This document shows positions 45,941-53,377 of a DNA stretch of 64,000 nucleotides, piece after piece. Position numbers and translations under genes: made by a program. The stretch is taken from positions 62,001 to 126,000 of the forward strand of contig JAEEYQ010000031.1 in assembly GCA_016288215.1 (NCBI GenBank). The letters are read 5' to 3'. Source of the DNA: Lentisphaeria bacterium (lineage in GTDB: Bacteria; Verrucomicrobiota; Lentisphaeria; Oligosphaerales; Oligosphaeraceae). The notes under the pieces were generated by a model. That model was given only the letters and a program-made list of their open reading frames with translations. It was not told where the DNA came from and made no database searches. The stretch's first letter is position 1, and each line of letters opens with the position of its first letter.

Positions 45941-46026
45941 TGGCTCAACAAGTTGAGCCATATGAATCCCAAAGATGCATAATAATTAAGGGCATGAGGG
46001 GGAAAACTCACAAAACCCTCATGCCC
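45941..46026. terminator. two hairpins between convergent genes, including a strong bidirectional terminator
   Basis: The main stem is GGGCATGAGGG (45990-46000) paired with CCCTCATGCCC (46016-46026), perfect over 11 bp with a 15-base loop. On the minus strand it is followed by TTAATTATTATG, a fair U-rich tail for exbD. Just after the hydrolase stop, TGGCTCAAC and GTTGAGCCA (45941-45949 and 45952-45960) form a second perfect 9-bp stem with a 2-base loop. Confidence 0.75.
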
Positions 46027-46067
46027 AACAATTTATGTCTTGCATCCTGTTGCAGTTGAATCAATGC

Positions 46068-46822
46068 GCCTAAGGCGCCGTGCCCTCAGAGGGGATGGAG
46101 GCGAAGGCCACATTGCTGATTCCGACGTGGGTGCAGATGTCCAAAATCTTCATGACATCCTGATGCCGCGTCTCTTTGTCGGCGCGGATGATGACGGGAT
46201 AGTCCACAAAGGCGTCCGCCACCTGCGACAGCAGGGTTTCTAGCCGTTCCGCGCTCATCTCCTGGCTGTTGAGGAAAATGACGCCCGCCTTGTCCACGTT
46301 GATGATGACCTCGCGGCGCTCCCGCTGCGACTTGACGCCGTTGTCCGCGCTCGGCACATTGATCTCCAGCTTGTTCTCCCACTGGGCGAAGATGGTCGCC
46401 GCCATGAAGTGGATAAGCAGAATGAAGACAATGTCCAGCATGGGGGCCATCTGGAAGCCGGGAGATGTCTTGTTGACCTGTCGTTTGAAGTTCATAAGTG
46501 CCCTTTCAGGAACAGGTTATTTCTTCAGGCCGGTCATCCGGCGAAGGACGGAGCCGCATTCGCTCTCCATGTTGCCCAACAGCTTCATCAGCCGTCCGCG
46601 CAGGATGTCATAGGCGGCCATGGAGAAGATGCCGACGATCAGCCCGCCGAAGGTGGTGTACATGGCCTGCGCGACACCGTTGGCCAACGCATCCGCCTTA
46701 TTGATGATGCTCAGGCCGCTTTCCAGCCCGCCAAAGGACACCATCATGCCCCAAACCGTGCCCAGCAGACCAACCATGGGGGAAATCACGCCCACGTCCA
46801 TTAAATACTGCAGCCGCTGCCA
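46068..46822. repeat. duplicated exbB/exbD segment, copy 1
   Basis: This roughly 755-bp block is nearly identical, without indels, to 55157-55911 (constant offset 9089). It covers all of exbD and the last 101 codons of exbB. Similarity stops abruptly inside exbB near 46822 and just beyond the exbD stop. Confidence 0.9.
46070..46495 (-). CDS. exbD: ExbD/TolR-family biopolymer transport protein, copy 1
   Basis: A 141-aa inner-membrane protein that would couple the proton motive force through an ExbB partner. The N-terminal membrane helix has PMLDIVFILLIHFMAATIF with the conserved D21. The periplasmic domain ends in a beta/alpha fold (PVIIRADKETRHQDVMKILD). It differs from copy 2 at only three positions (K9E, S136T, T139A). 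AAAGGG precedes the ATG. The exbB gene upstream is truncated here, so this copy may be silent or may work with the ExbB of copy 2. Confidence 0.9.
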   Translation of the reverse strand: MNFKRQVNKTSPGFQMAPMLDIVFILLIHFMAATIFAQWENKLEINVPSADNGVKSQRERREVIINVDKAGVIFLNSQEMSAERLETLLSQVADAFVDYPVIIRADKETRHQDVMKILDICTHVGISNVAFASIPSEGTAP

Positions 46823-46876
46823 GCTCCAGCCGGATGGCTGGTGGAGCTTCCAAGGCAACGACTTAGCCTGCGACAT
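46517..46876 (-). pseudogene. exbB: truncated exbB (MotA/TolQ/ExbB domain fragment), copy 1
   Basis: A 119-codon frame whose last 101 residues are identical to the C-terminus of the full ExbB at 55606, starting at WQRLQYLMDVG. The first 18 codons are unrelated sequence. It keeps membrane helices two and three (ISPMVGLLGTVWGMMVSFGG and MYTTFGGLIVGIFSMAAYDI, 20 residues each) but lacks the first helix and the long N-terminal region. No Shine-Dalgarno site precedes its ATG, and only about 30 bases separate it from the divergent ispD. It most likely is a fragment created by duplication or recombination. Confidence 0.8.
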
Positions 46877-46905
46877 CTTGGGAAACTAACCGTTCGCGAT
46901 TGGCA

Positions 46906-47619
46906 ATGGACACCACGTTTCAGTCACAGACAGAGCGGATTCGCGGATGCTCCGGCGTCATTTTCGCCGCAGCCGGACACTCCAGCCGCTTTGGAGACAA
47001 CAAGCTGTTCGCCCTGCTGCGCGGGATGCCCCTCTTCTGCCATTGCATCCGCCGCTTCGCCCAATGGATTCCCCTGCGGAACTGCGTCCTTGTGGTCCCC
47101 AAAGGAGAACAGGAGGATTTCCGCCGCCATCTTGACGCATGGAGTCTGGGGGAGCTGCCGCTGACGGAGGGAGGCGCAACCCGCTTCGACTCCGTGAAGG
47201 CGGGGCTGGCCGCCCTGCCAGAGGCGGTGTCGCTGGTGGCCGTGCAAGACACCGCTCGCCCCCTGACCCCATTGGAGCTTCTGCAGCGCTGTCTCGTCAA
47301 CGCGGACCAAGGCGGAAGCGGCGTCGCCGCCCATCATGTGGTGGACACCATCAAAATCGCGTCACCACAAGGACTTGTGCTGGAGACGCCGAAACGCAGC
47401 AGCCTCTGGGCCACGGAGACGCCGCAGGCCTTCCGAAGAGATTGGCTGGAAACAGGTTACAACACCGTCAAAAGCCGGGCGGACACCCTGACGGACGACG
47501 CGCAAGTCGTCCAGATGGCCGGCTTTCACGTCCTGTTGGTGGAGAACCACGCTCCCAATCTGAAAGTCACTTATCCTCAAGACCTTGTGTTGGCGGAAGC
47601 CCTGCTGGCGCAAGCGTAA
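46906..47619 (+). CDS. ispD: 2-C-methyl-D-erythritol 4-phosphate cytidylyltransferase
   Basis: Cytosolic MEP-pathway enzyme that joins CTP and MEP to form CDP-ME. Motifs: VIFAAAGHSSRFGDNKLFAL (20 residues, nucleotide-binding loop), GGATRFDSVKAGL, VQDTARPLTP (family usually HDAARP), TETPQAFRRD, TDDAQVVQMAG and LKVTYPQDLVLAEALL. Length of 237 aa is normal. The ATG at 46906 is used; an in-frame TTG six bases earlier is less likely. No clear Shine-Dalgarno site is present. It lies alone on the plus strand between the truncated exbB and the lipid operon; dxs of the same pathway lies 9 kb away. Confidence 0.92.
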   Translation: MDTTFQSQTERIRGCSGVIFAAAGHSSRFGDNKLFALLRGMPLFCHCIRRFAQWIPLRNCVLVVPKGEQEDFRRHLDAWSLGELPLTEGGATRFDSVKAGLAALPEAVSLVAVQDTARPLTPLELLQRCLVNADQGGSGVAAHHVVDTIKIASPQGLVLETPKRSSLWATETPQAFRRDWLETGYNTVKSRADTLTDDAQVVQMAGFHVLLVENHAPNLKVTYPQDLVLAEALLAQA

Positions 47620-47646
47620 CTGCGTTTTTGGGGTTAGGTCTATGGA

Positions 47647-48462
47647 TTAGAGCATCTTGATTTGGAATGGAGCGGGAGACGTCTGCCGTTTGTATTCGAC
47701 TGCGGGGTAGCCAAAGAGAAGAACGGCGCGAATCGTGTATCCGCGTGGAATGGCAAGACGCCTTTTCAGGGAGGGAAGCCAGCGGAAGGCATGGACGGCG
47801 AAGCCGCACCAGCACGTGCCGATGCCAAAGGACTGCGCCAACAGGTCAAAGTAGCTCAAGGCAATCCATGGGTCTGCCTCCCTGCACGGTGCCGTGTTCG
47901 GAGAGGCCGCCACAATCAGGTGCGGCGCATTTCGGAAGATGACATCCACACCATTTTGAAGCTCATCCATATATCGCCAGAAATTGGGATAGACGAAACG
48001 CAGTATCCCTGTCTTGATCAGCAACTTAAGGGTTTCGGACATTTTGTTGCGGAAGACGTCCATTTCACTTTTGCGCCGAATGACGGTGAAGAAGAGGTCA
48101 TGGACATTGCAGCCAGTGGGAGACCAGGCCAGGGCCTGCAGGAGCGCCTCCATGGTCTTCTCGTCCACATCCTCGTCCCTGTATTGGCGGATGCTGCGCC
48201 GCTGACGAATCAGGTTCATCATCGTCTCCGATGACGGGATTTCACGAATGTGGCCACATGTTTCCGGCGAGATGCCATGACACTCCAAAGCCCCGACAGG
48301 GCACACGGCAAGACAATGCTGACAATGGAGGCAAAACCGCTCCTCATCGGGCCGTACAGTCGGAATGTTCTGCGCATTGGGGCGGAGCACATGCACGACG
48401 CATTCATTCACGCAGGCATGGCATTTCAGGCATTTCCGTTCATTGATACGAATCACAGACAT
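47647..48462 (-). CDS. nitroreductase with N-terminal 2x[4Fe-4S] ferredoxin domain
   Basis: A 271-aa flavin enzyme fused to a ferredoxin. The N-terminus has two clusters: C11-x2-C14-x2-C17-x3-C21 and C44-x2-C47-x2-C50-x3-C54 (CLKCHACVNEC, CLHCQHCLAVC). From about residue 75 it is an FMN nitroreductase: RQRRSIRQYRDEDVD, LQALAWSPTGCNVHDLFF and IGTCWCGFA. Such fusions reduce substrates using ferredoxin-level electrons. The true start is the ATG at 48462 with GGAGGAAT directly upstream; it lies 23 bases inside the epimerase gene, so translation is coupled. It is the last gene of the seven-gene operon. Confidence 0.9.
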   Translation of the reverse strand: MSVIRINERKCLKCHACVNECVVHVLRPNAQNIPTVRPDEERFCLHCQHCLAVCPVGALECHGISPETCGHIREIPSSETMMNLIRQRRSIRQYRDEDVDEKTMEALLQALAWSPTGCNVHDLFFTVIRRKSEMDVFRNKMSETLKLLIKTGILRFVYPNFWRYMDELQNGVDVIFRNAPHLIVAASPNTAPCREADPWIALSYFDLLAQSFGIGTCWCGFAVHAFRWLPSLKRRLAIPRGYTIRAVLLFGYPAVEYKRQTSPAPFQIKML

Positions 48463-49408
48463 ATTCCTCCAAGTTTGTGGCATGAAGCCACTTCCGCATT
48501 CTGGCGTTGCTGAAGTCCAGATTGTGGGAAATGGTGTCCAAGGCGTACAGCGTGGGGTCGAACAAGGGCCTGTGCCGCGAGAGGGCCGTCGACAGACGCG
48601 CAAACGGCCAGATGACCCATCGCGGCAACGCCACTTCCCGCAACGTCTTGCCGGGAAGAAATTCGCGGGCAAGCTGAAGATAGTAGGCATGAAGCGTCGT
48701 GCATTTGGAGTCAAGAATTGTAACTCCTTGTCCTCCAGCATCTTGCAGAATCATGGCGGCATGCAGGCTCCGGCAGACGTTCTCGACGTGGGCCAGCGGC
48801 CATCGGTTCCGCCCTTTCCATTTCCCAAAATGGAACACCGCCGGCGAGGATTTCAGATAGGCCACAGTGCGCGGCGTGATGGTGGTGTCTCCATTGCCGA
48901 AGACGACGCATGGCCGCACGCACGCGAAGCGCTCCGGCGGCACGTTGGCCGCAAGCCATTGCTCTGACCTGATCTTGTATTTGGGGTACGGGTTCGTGGC
49001 ATTCATGTCGAAGGCAAGCTGCTCTTCCGTTTCGCCATGAAAGTCATGCAAGCCATAAACATCTGCGGTGGAAAGATATACAAATCTCCTGACATTGTGG
49101 CGCATGGCAAGGGACGCCAGTTGTTTGACGGCCTCGAAATTGGCGATGCGGAAATCCGCGTCCCGTCCCACGTCGCTTGCAAGTGCCGCAATGTGAAGCA
49201 CATAGTCATAGGAACGCGACGCGAACAGCGCCTCCAGGCTGGCGGAATCGCACAGGTCGGCGCGAATCGCCTCCACGCCCGCGTTCCGAAAACGGTCGCA
49301 GACATGATGGCGCACCATTCCCGTCACCACATAGCCCTTTCGTGTGAAATAAACCACGGCGTTGGAGCCGATGTAACCGCCTGCGCCTGTGATGAGAATG
49401 CGTTCCAT
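48440..49408 (-). CDS. NAD-dependent epimerase/dehydratase, candidate ceramide reductase (CerR-like)
   Basis: A 322-aa extended short-chain dehydrogenase. The Rossmann motif is TGAGGYIG (G8, G11, G14), with DLCDSASLEALF and HIAALAS, and the catalytic STADVYG plus YPKYK (YxxxK). GRNRWPLAHVENVC is the substrate-side loop. In bacterial sphingolipid loci an enzyme of this superfamily (CerR) reduces the 3-keto group of the oxidised ceramide. The position in an operon with a serine palmitoyltransferase-like gene suggests the same role here, which is inference. The gene starts 3 bases after the ThiL-like stop and overlaps the nitroreductase start. Confidence 0.85.
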   Translation of the reverse strand: MERILITGAGGYIGSNAVVYFTRKGYVVTGMVRHHVCDRFRNAGVEAIRADLCDSASLEALFASRSYDYVLHIAALASDVGRDADFRIANFEAVKQLASLAMRHNVRRFVYLSTADVYGLHDFHGETEEQLAFDMNATNPYPKYKIRSEQWLAANVPPERFACVRPCVVFGNGDTTITPRTVAYLKSSPAVFHFGKWKGRNRWPLAHVENVCRSLHAAMILQDAGGQGVTILDSKCTTLHAYYLQLAREFLPGKTLREVALPRWVIWPFARLSTALSRHRPLFDPTLYALDTISHNLDFSNARMRKWLHATNLEEYVCDSYQ

Positions 49409-49411
49409 GAC

Positions 49412-50341
49412 TCAATTGAAAAGGGATGCCCAATACCGCGCCGTGACCGAAAGCCAGTCCGCCTTCGGGATGGCCCGATAGTCTGGCGGCGCCGCCTTCA
49501 TCGTGCCCCATTTGCCATGATAGAGAAGGCGGATGTCATTGTCACCGAATTCTTTGCAAAAATAGCCAGAGCCGATTTTGACGCCTTCGCGGCAGGGGCT
49601 TCCCGCTGGCAGAGCGAATAGCAGCTCGTATTCGCCGACGCCGCCCACCAGCGTCCAGCCAGGTTCCGCGCTCGCGGGCAGCATGTTGTGCACGGAGGGC
49701 GAAATCACCGCCTCGGCGTCCAGCTCCATCCGAAGGCCATGGTTGACGCGGCGGAAATTCTCCAGTGCGTCGAACAGGCCGCCGCTGGTGTCCGTCGCCA
49801 AAATCGCGTTTTTGGGGACAGGAGAACGCCATGGAAAGGCCGACAGACTCTGCCTGCGGAACACGGCGGCATTTGCCTCCCCCAGCGGGCCGCTGACATA
49901 CATGTCAAAATCGACGCGCTCCGAGGCGACGCGGGTGACGGGCCTGCCTGTGTGGGCGATGACGGTGGCCGTCCAGATCCACTCCGTCGCGGAGCCGAGG
50001 TCTCCCCCGAGGCAACATGCCCCGTAATGGGACAGGACATCGCGGACGCCCTCCGACACCTCCTTGTAGAAGCTCAGGCCGTGGCTGTCGTCGCAGCTCC
50101 AGCACTGCAGAAGGGATTCCGGAACGGCGCCGCAGGCAAGAATGTCCGCGCAGGCGGCATAGGCCATGTTGCGTCCGATTTGCCGTGGAGGAAGATTGGC
50201 GAGGAAGTCCTCCCGTTCCGAAAAGGAGTCCATGGAATACAGGGCGAAGCCGTCTGAGTCCTGCCGGATTTCCGCGTCGGCCTGATAGGGGGACGTGCCC
50301 AGGACCGCGGCGAAGGTTTCAATCCATTGATGTTCCTGCAT
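49412..50341 (-). CDS. ThiL/AIR synthase-like ATP-dependent kinase of unknown substrate
   Basis: A 309-aa protein with the PurM/ThiL two-domain fold. The N-terminal domain shows SMDSFSEREDF, RQIGRNMAYAACADILACGA (20 residues; AIR synthase-type helix), CCLGGDLGSATEWIWTATVI (20 residues; like the GGDT strand of ThiL). The C-terminal domain has ATDTSGGLFDALENF, resembling the DISDGL motif. Thiamine-phosphate kinase itself normally keeps DISDGL and GGDT, so this is a divergent paralog. It lies between a lipid kinase gene and the epimerase with 3-base gaps. It probably phosphorylates an intermediate of the operon's product; a true ThiL role is unlikely but not excluded. Confidence 0.75.
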   Translation of the reverse strand: MQEHQWIETFAAVLGTSPYQADAEIRQDSDGFALYSMDSFSEREDFLANLPPRQIGRNMAYAACADILACGAVPESLLQCWSCDDSHGLSFYKEVSEGVRDVLSHYGACCLGGDLGSATEWIWTATVIAHTGRPVTRVASERVDFDMYVSGPLGEANAAVFRRQSLSAFPWRSPVPKNAILATDTSGGLFDALENFRRVNHGLRMELDAEAVISPSVHNMLPASAEPGWTLVGGVGEYELLFALPAGSPCREGVKIGSGYFCKEFGDNDIRLLYHGKWGTMKAAPPDYRAIPKADWLSVTARYWASLFN

Positions 50342-50344
50342 GAT

Positions 50345-51199
50345 TCATCCCATGGGGTTGCGGGTGACGAGGCGGAGGCGGCGTGGAGCGAAGGCGATGC
50401 GCAGGGGAAGCTGGCCGTGGGCGTCGCCGTCAAACTCGATGTTCACGGGAACGCCCGCCGTTATGGTCAAGGGCCCTTTGACGATGCGCAATTCACCGCA
50501 GGGCAGTCCTTTGTAGAGTTTTGAAATGAGACGGAGCCAGCCGGAAACGGAAAGGCCACGCACAAGCCAGAGTGCAATGGCATCATCGTCAAGCGGAGGG
50601 AGCGATATCTGCAACCCGCTGGCAATGAATGAATTGCGACTTACGAGAAAATGCTGGCATCCATGAAGGGGCTCTCCATTGACCGTCAAGTCCCATTTTC
50701 GGTTCTTGAGCAGGTTGCGCATCACGGCGAGAAAGGTGCCCGGCTTGTCTCCCAAGACAGGGCGGATGCGGTTGGCGAGCGTGGCGATGTCCGCCCCCAT
50801 CCCCAGATTGCAGGAGCAGAAGAAGCAATGGCCATTGGCCTGAAGAACGGGAATCTCCTTGCAAAACCCGTTTTGCAGAAGGGCAATGGCCTCGTCCATG
50901 CCCGTGGGAATGTCATGGAATCTGCAGAAGTCGGGGCTGGTGCCCATGTAGATGACGCCAAAGCGGAGCCGAGAATCCGGATTTGCCATCACGCCGTCCG
51001 CCACCGCGTTGATGGTGCCGTCTCCGCCGCAGGCGACGATGGTCTCGTAGCCGGACGCCGACCGTGCGAGGGCGTTCGCCTCCTCAATGCTCTTCAGCGG
51101 CACGAAGTCCGCCTCCGGCATTTTGGCGGCGGCCTCCCGCCAGCGTCTGCCAGCCTTGCCGCCGTGGGAGGATGGATTGACGAGCACCAGAAATCTCAT
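50345..51199 (-). CDS. diacylglycerol kinase-family lipid kinase
   Basis: A 284-aa member of the DAGK catalytic-domain family (YegS/DgkB/ceramide kinase superfamily). It begins MRFLVLVNPSSHGGKAGRRW (20 residues), has the ATP-binding GGDGT motif (IVACGGDGTINAVADG), GTSPDFCRF in the second loop, and the C-terminal IEFDGDAHGQLPL. Substrates are usually diacylglycerol or a sphingoid/ceramide hydroxyl. Next to a serine palmitoyltransferase-like gene, a ceramide or sphingoid base is plausible. It overlaps the radical SAM gene by 4 bases and is followed by a 3-base gap. Confidence 0.88.
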   Translation of the reverse strand: MRFLVLVNPSSHGGKAGRRWREAAAKMPEADFVPLKSIEEANALARSASGYETIVACGGDGTINAVADGVMANPDSRLRFGVIYMGTSPDFCRFHDIPTGMDEAIALLQNGFCKEIPVLQANGHCFFCSCNLGMGADIATLANRIRPVLGDKPGTFLAVMRNLLKNRKWDLTVNGEPLHGCQHFLVSRNSFIASGLQISLPPLDDDAIALWLVRGLSVSGWLRLISKLYKGLPCGELRIVKGPLTITAGVPVNIEFDGDAHGQLPLRIAFAPRRLRLVTRNPMG

Positions 51200-52440
51200 G
51201 GTTTGTAGATGCCTATCGATTCATAGATTTTGGTCGGCGTGCCAGTTTTCCAATTTCTGACCAGCCGCTCCGTCTGGGGCCATGGAAGCGGCAGGCTTTC
51301 CCCCGCCCATTGGGCTATCTCCGAGGCGTGCGTGCAGCAAGTCCATTCCTCGCAGGGAGTTGCGAAACAGGTTCGCATCCGTCCATAGGCCGTCTCAAAA
51401 GGCGTGTCCATGAGATTGCCAAAGGAGATGTTCACGAATTCGCAGGGCTGAACCTCTCCTGAAGCGCCGATGTAGAATCGGTCGATGCCGCCACAGCAGC
51501 AGCCCAGCATTTCGGGAGCCTCCTCGAAGACCTGCGCGGTCAGGACGGGAGCGTTTGGCTCGCGGGAGGAATTGTATCGAATCTGCGCCTCCTTGGCGAT
51601 GCGGGCTGCCTTCTGGCTGAGCGCCGTGTCAAAGGCCTTTCCCATCCAGCCCCCGCAGGGTTTGGGATGGATGAGCTGAATGTAGTCGCAATGATGCGCC
51701 GCCGCCAAAGACATGATCTCATCAATGCCGCCGTTGACAATCTGCTCATCGGAAAGCACGGTGTTGAAACCAATCAGCATGCCTTCCCGCTGGCAGTCAT
51801 GGAGAAAATCCAACGCCCGCCGCCATGAGCCCTTGACGCCTGTGAAGGCGTCGTGCACATCGGGTTCCACGGAATGGATTGAGCTCATCACGCCCGTCAC
51901 CTTCAGCTCCGCCAGACGGCGTATCTTCTCCGGCGTGGTGCCGTGGCCCGTGCTGTTGACCCAAACCTCCAGCCCGCTGATTTCCGCGAGGACCGCCTCC
52001 AGCCGCTCCATCCGCAGCAGGGGCTCGCCGCCCTCCACCGCCCATGCCACCACGCCGAAATCCCGCAGCTTACGGACGTTCTCCAACAGCAGCGGCAGCG
52101 GCAACTCCTTCGGGGCGTCCTTGCGCTGATAGCAATGGGGACAGTGATACGCGCACGCCTTGGTGATGGAAAGCACGACGCTGACGGGACGGGGCGGCTT
52201 CCGAAGCACCTTGTCCTCTATCGCCGTGAAGAAGGCCTCCGTGGGATACCGCGGCATATAGAAGTCCAGTTTGTATTCTCCGGAAGGCAGCTTCACCAGT
52301 TTGTGCCGAAAGAAGACGCTGGTGAATCTGGAGGCCTTCCAAAGCACGGCAATGGAGTGGTAACGCCATGCGCAGACAAGGGACATCCGCGCATAGAAAA
52401 GCAATTTGGCCAGACCAGTGACGAATCTACTCTTTTTCAT
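51196..52440 (-). CDS. radical SAM enzyme with C-terminal auxiliary cysteine region
   Basis: A 414-aa iron-sulfur enzyme. The cluster motif is C96-AYH-C100-PH-C103, in STKAC-like context (SITKACAYHCPHCY). It is followed by VAWAVEGGEPLLRM (the GGE motif), VNSTGHG and VMSSIHSVEPDVHD. The C-terminal region has GCCCGGIDRFYIGASGEVQP (20 residues), CEFVNISFGN and CFATPCEEWTCCTHA, similar to SPASM/twitch auxiliary clusters. An N-terminal extension of about 85 residues includes a mildly hydrophobic, basic stretch that may touch the membrane. The ATG at 52440 is chosen over a TTG at 52467; it overlaps ubiA by 14 bases. The reaction is unknown. Confidence 0.88.
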   Translation of the reverse strand: MKKSRFVTGLAKLLFYARMSLVCAWRYHSIAVLWKASRFTSVFFRHKLVKLPSGEYKLDFYMPRYPTEAFFTAIEDKVLRKPPRPVSVVLSITKACAYHCPHCYQRKDAPKELPLPLLLENVRKLRDFGVVAWAVEGGEPLLRMERLEAVLAEISGLEVWVNSTGHGTTPEKIRRLAELKVTGVMSSIHSVEPDVHDAFTGVKGSWRRALDFLHDCQREGMLIGFNTVLSDEQIVNGGIDEIMSLAAAHHCDYIQLIHPKPCGGWMGKAFDTALSQKAARIAKEAQIRYNSSREPNAPVLTAQVFEEAPEMLGCCCGGIDRFYIGASGEVQPCEFVNISFGNLMDTPFETAYGRMRTCFATPCEEWTCCTHASEIAQWAGESLPLPWPQTERLVRNWKTGTPTKIYESIGIYKP

Positions 52441-53377
52441 CGCGATACCACAGGAAAAGCGCCTCAATGGACAGAAGGGACAGAATTTCGGGAATCAACA
52501 GCAGGGATTCCATGCTCAGCAGGGAGGTATAGAGCATGCCGACGCAGAGTTCGCAGTTGAGGCGGGTGGCCTTGTGGAAGCTCCGCGCCAGAAGGCACCT
52601 CAAAAGCAGAGCGGCCAGTCCGAACAGCAGAAGTCCCTGCAACGCAATGCAGAACAACAGCGAGGCATGCCCCGCCGACGCATGGAGCAGCGCCGTCCCG
52701 CTGCAGAGGACATGGGCGGCAAACAGCGCCGCGGAAACCGCAAGGGAAATGCGGCGTGGAAAGCAGGTCTGCAAGGTGCGGACGCCGGCGGCGCGGTCTC
52801 CAACCACGTCCTTGTAATAGCTGTTGTGGCACATGAGGCAATGGACGGGCACCATGCGGATGGCCAGAGACCGAAGGCACGCGGCATCGGGCAGCCCATG
52901 CGTAATTCCTGCATAACCATATGTAGCACAACAACTTATGGCGCATGCATAGATGAAGCAGTTCAAGAGGGGGACTTTTTTGAGCCATGAATAGGCCCCA
53001 TTGAGGACAGCGCCGCAGAGCAGCACGGGCAAGGTCCATGCGGAGACCCATGCGCTTGCCATGGCGAAGCCAATCATCAGCAGGGAGGAAAGCAGCAGGG
53101 CCGGACGCAGAGCCAGGGCTCCTGTCACCATGGGGCGATGGGGCGCGTTGATGGCATCCTCCTTTCGGTCCAGATAGTCGCTGAAAATCTGGTTTGCACC
53201 CCACGCCAGAAATCCGACAGCCAAAAGGATGGCCCACGTGACCGCTGGCGGTTGGACATGGCCGGACGGCACGGCTGTGGCATGCGCCGTCATGATGCCC
53301 GCCAGCACGCTTGTGGCTGTCACGAAGCCGTAGTACAGCCGCATCGAGCGGATGTAATGGTAGAGGAACGCCATCAT
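52427..53377 (-). CDS. UbiA-family prenyltransferase
   Basis: A 316-aa polytopic membrane protein (about eight to nine helices). The first aspartate-rich motif is N62-QIFS-D67-YL-D70-RKED, followed by APHRPMVTGAL. The second is SYYKDVVGDRAAGVRTL. Both are hallmarks of the UbiA superfamily, which transfers an isoprenoid from a diphosphate donor to an aromatic, glyceryl or other acceptor. The start ATG overlaps the PLP enzyme stop by 4 bases. The prenyl donor could come from the MEP pathway (dxs and ispD are nearby). The acceptor is unknown. Menaquinone genes are not visible in the neighbourhood. Confidence 0.9.
   Translation of the reverse strand: MMAFLYHYIRSMRLYYGFVTATSVLAGIMTAHATAVPSGHVQPPAVTWAILLAVGFLAWGANQIFSDYLDRKEDAINAPHRPMVTGALALRPALLLSSLLMIGFAMASAWVSAWTLPVLLCGAVLNGAYSWLKKVPLLNCFIYACAISCCATYGYAGITHGLPDAACLRSLAIRMVPVHCLMCHNSYYKDVVGDRAAGVRTLQTCFPRRISLAVSAALFAAHVLCSGTALLHASAGHASLLFCIALQGLLLFGLAALLLRCLLARSFHKATRLNCELCVGMLYTSLLSMESLLLIPEILSLLSIEALFLWYRDEKE

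Noticed and set aside
48463..48741. N-terminal extension of the Fe-S nitroreductase frame
   Set aside because: The extension overlaps the epimerase coding sequence and has no protein character; a strong Shine-Dalgarno site marks the ATG at 48462.
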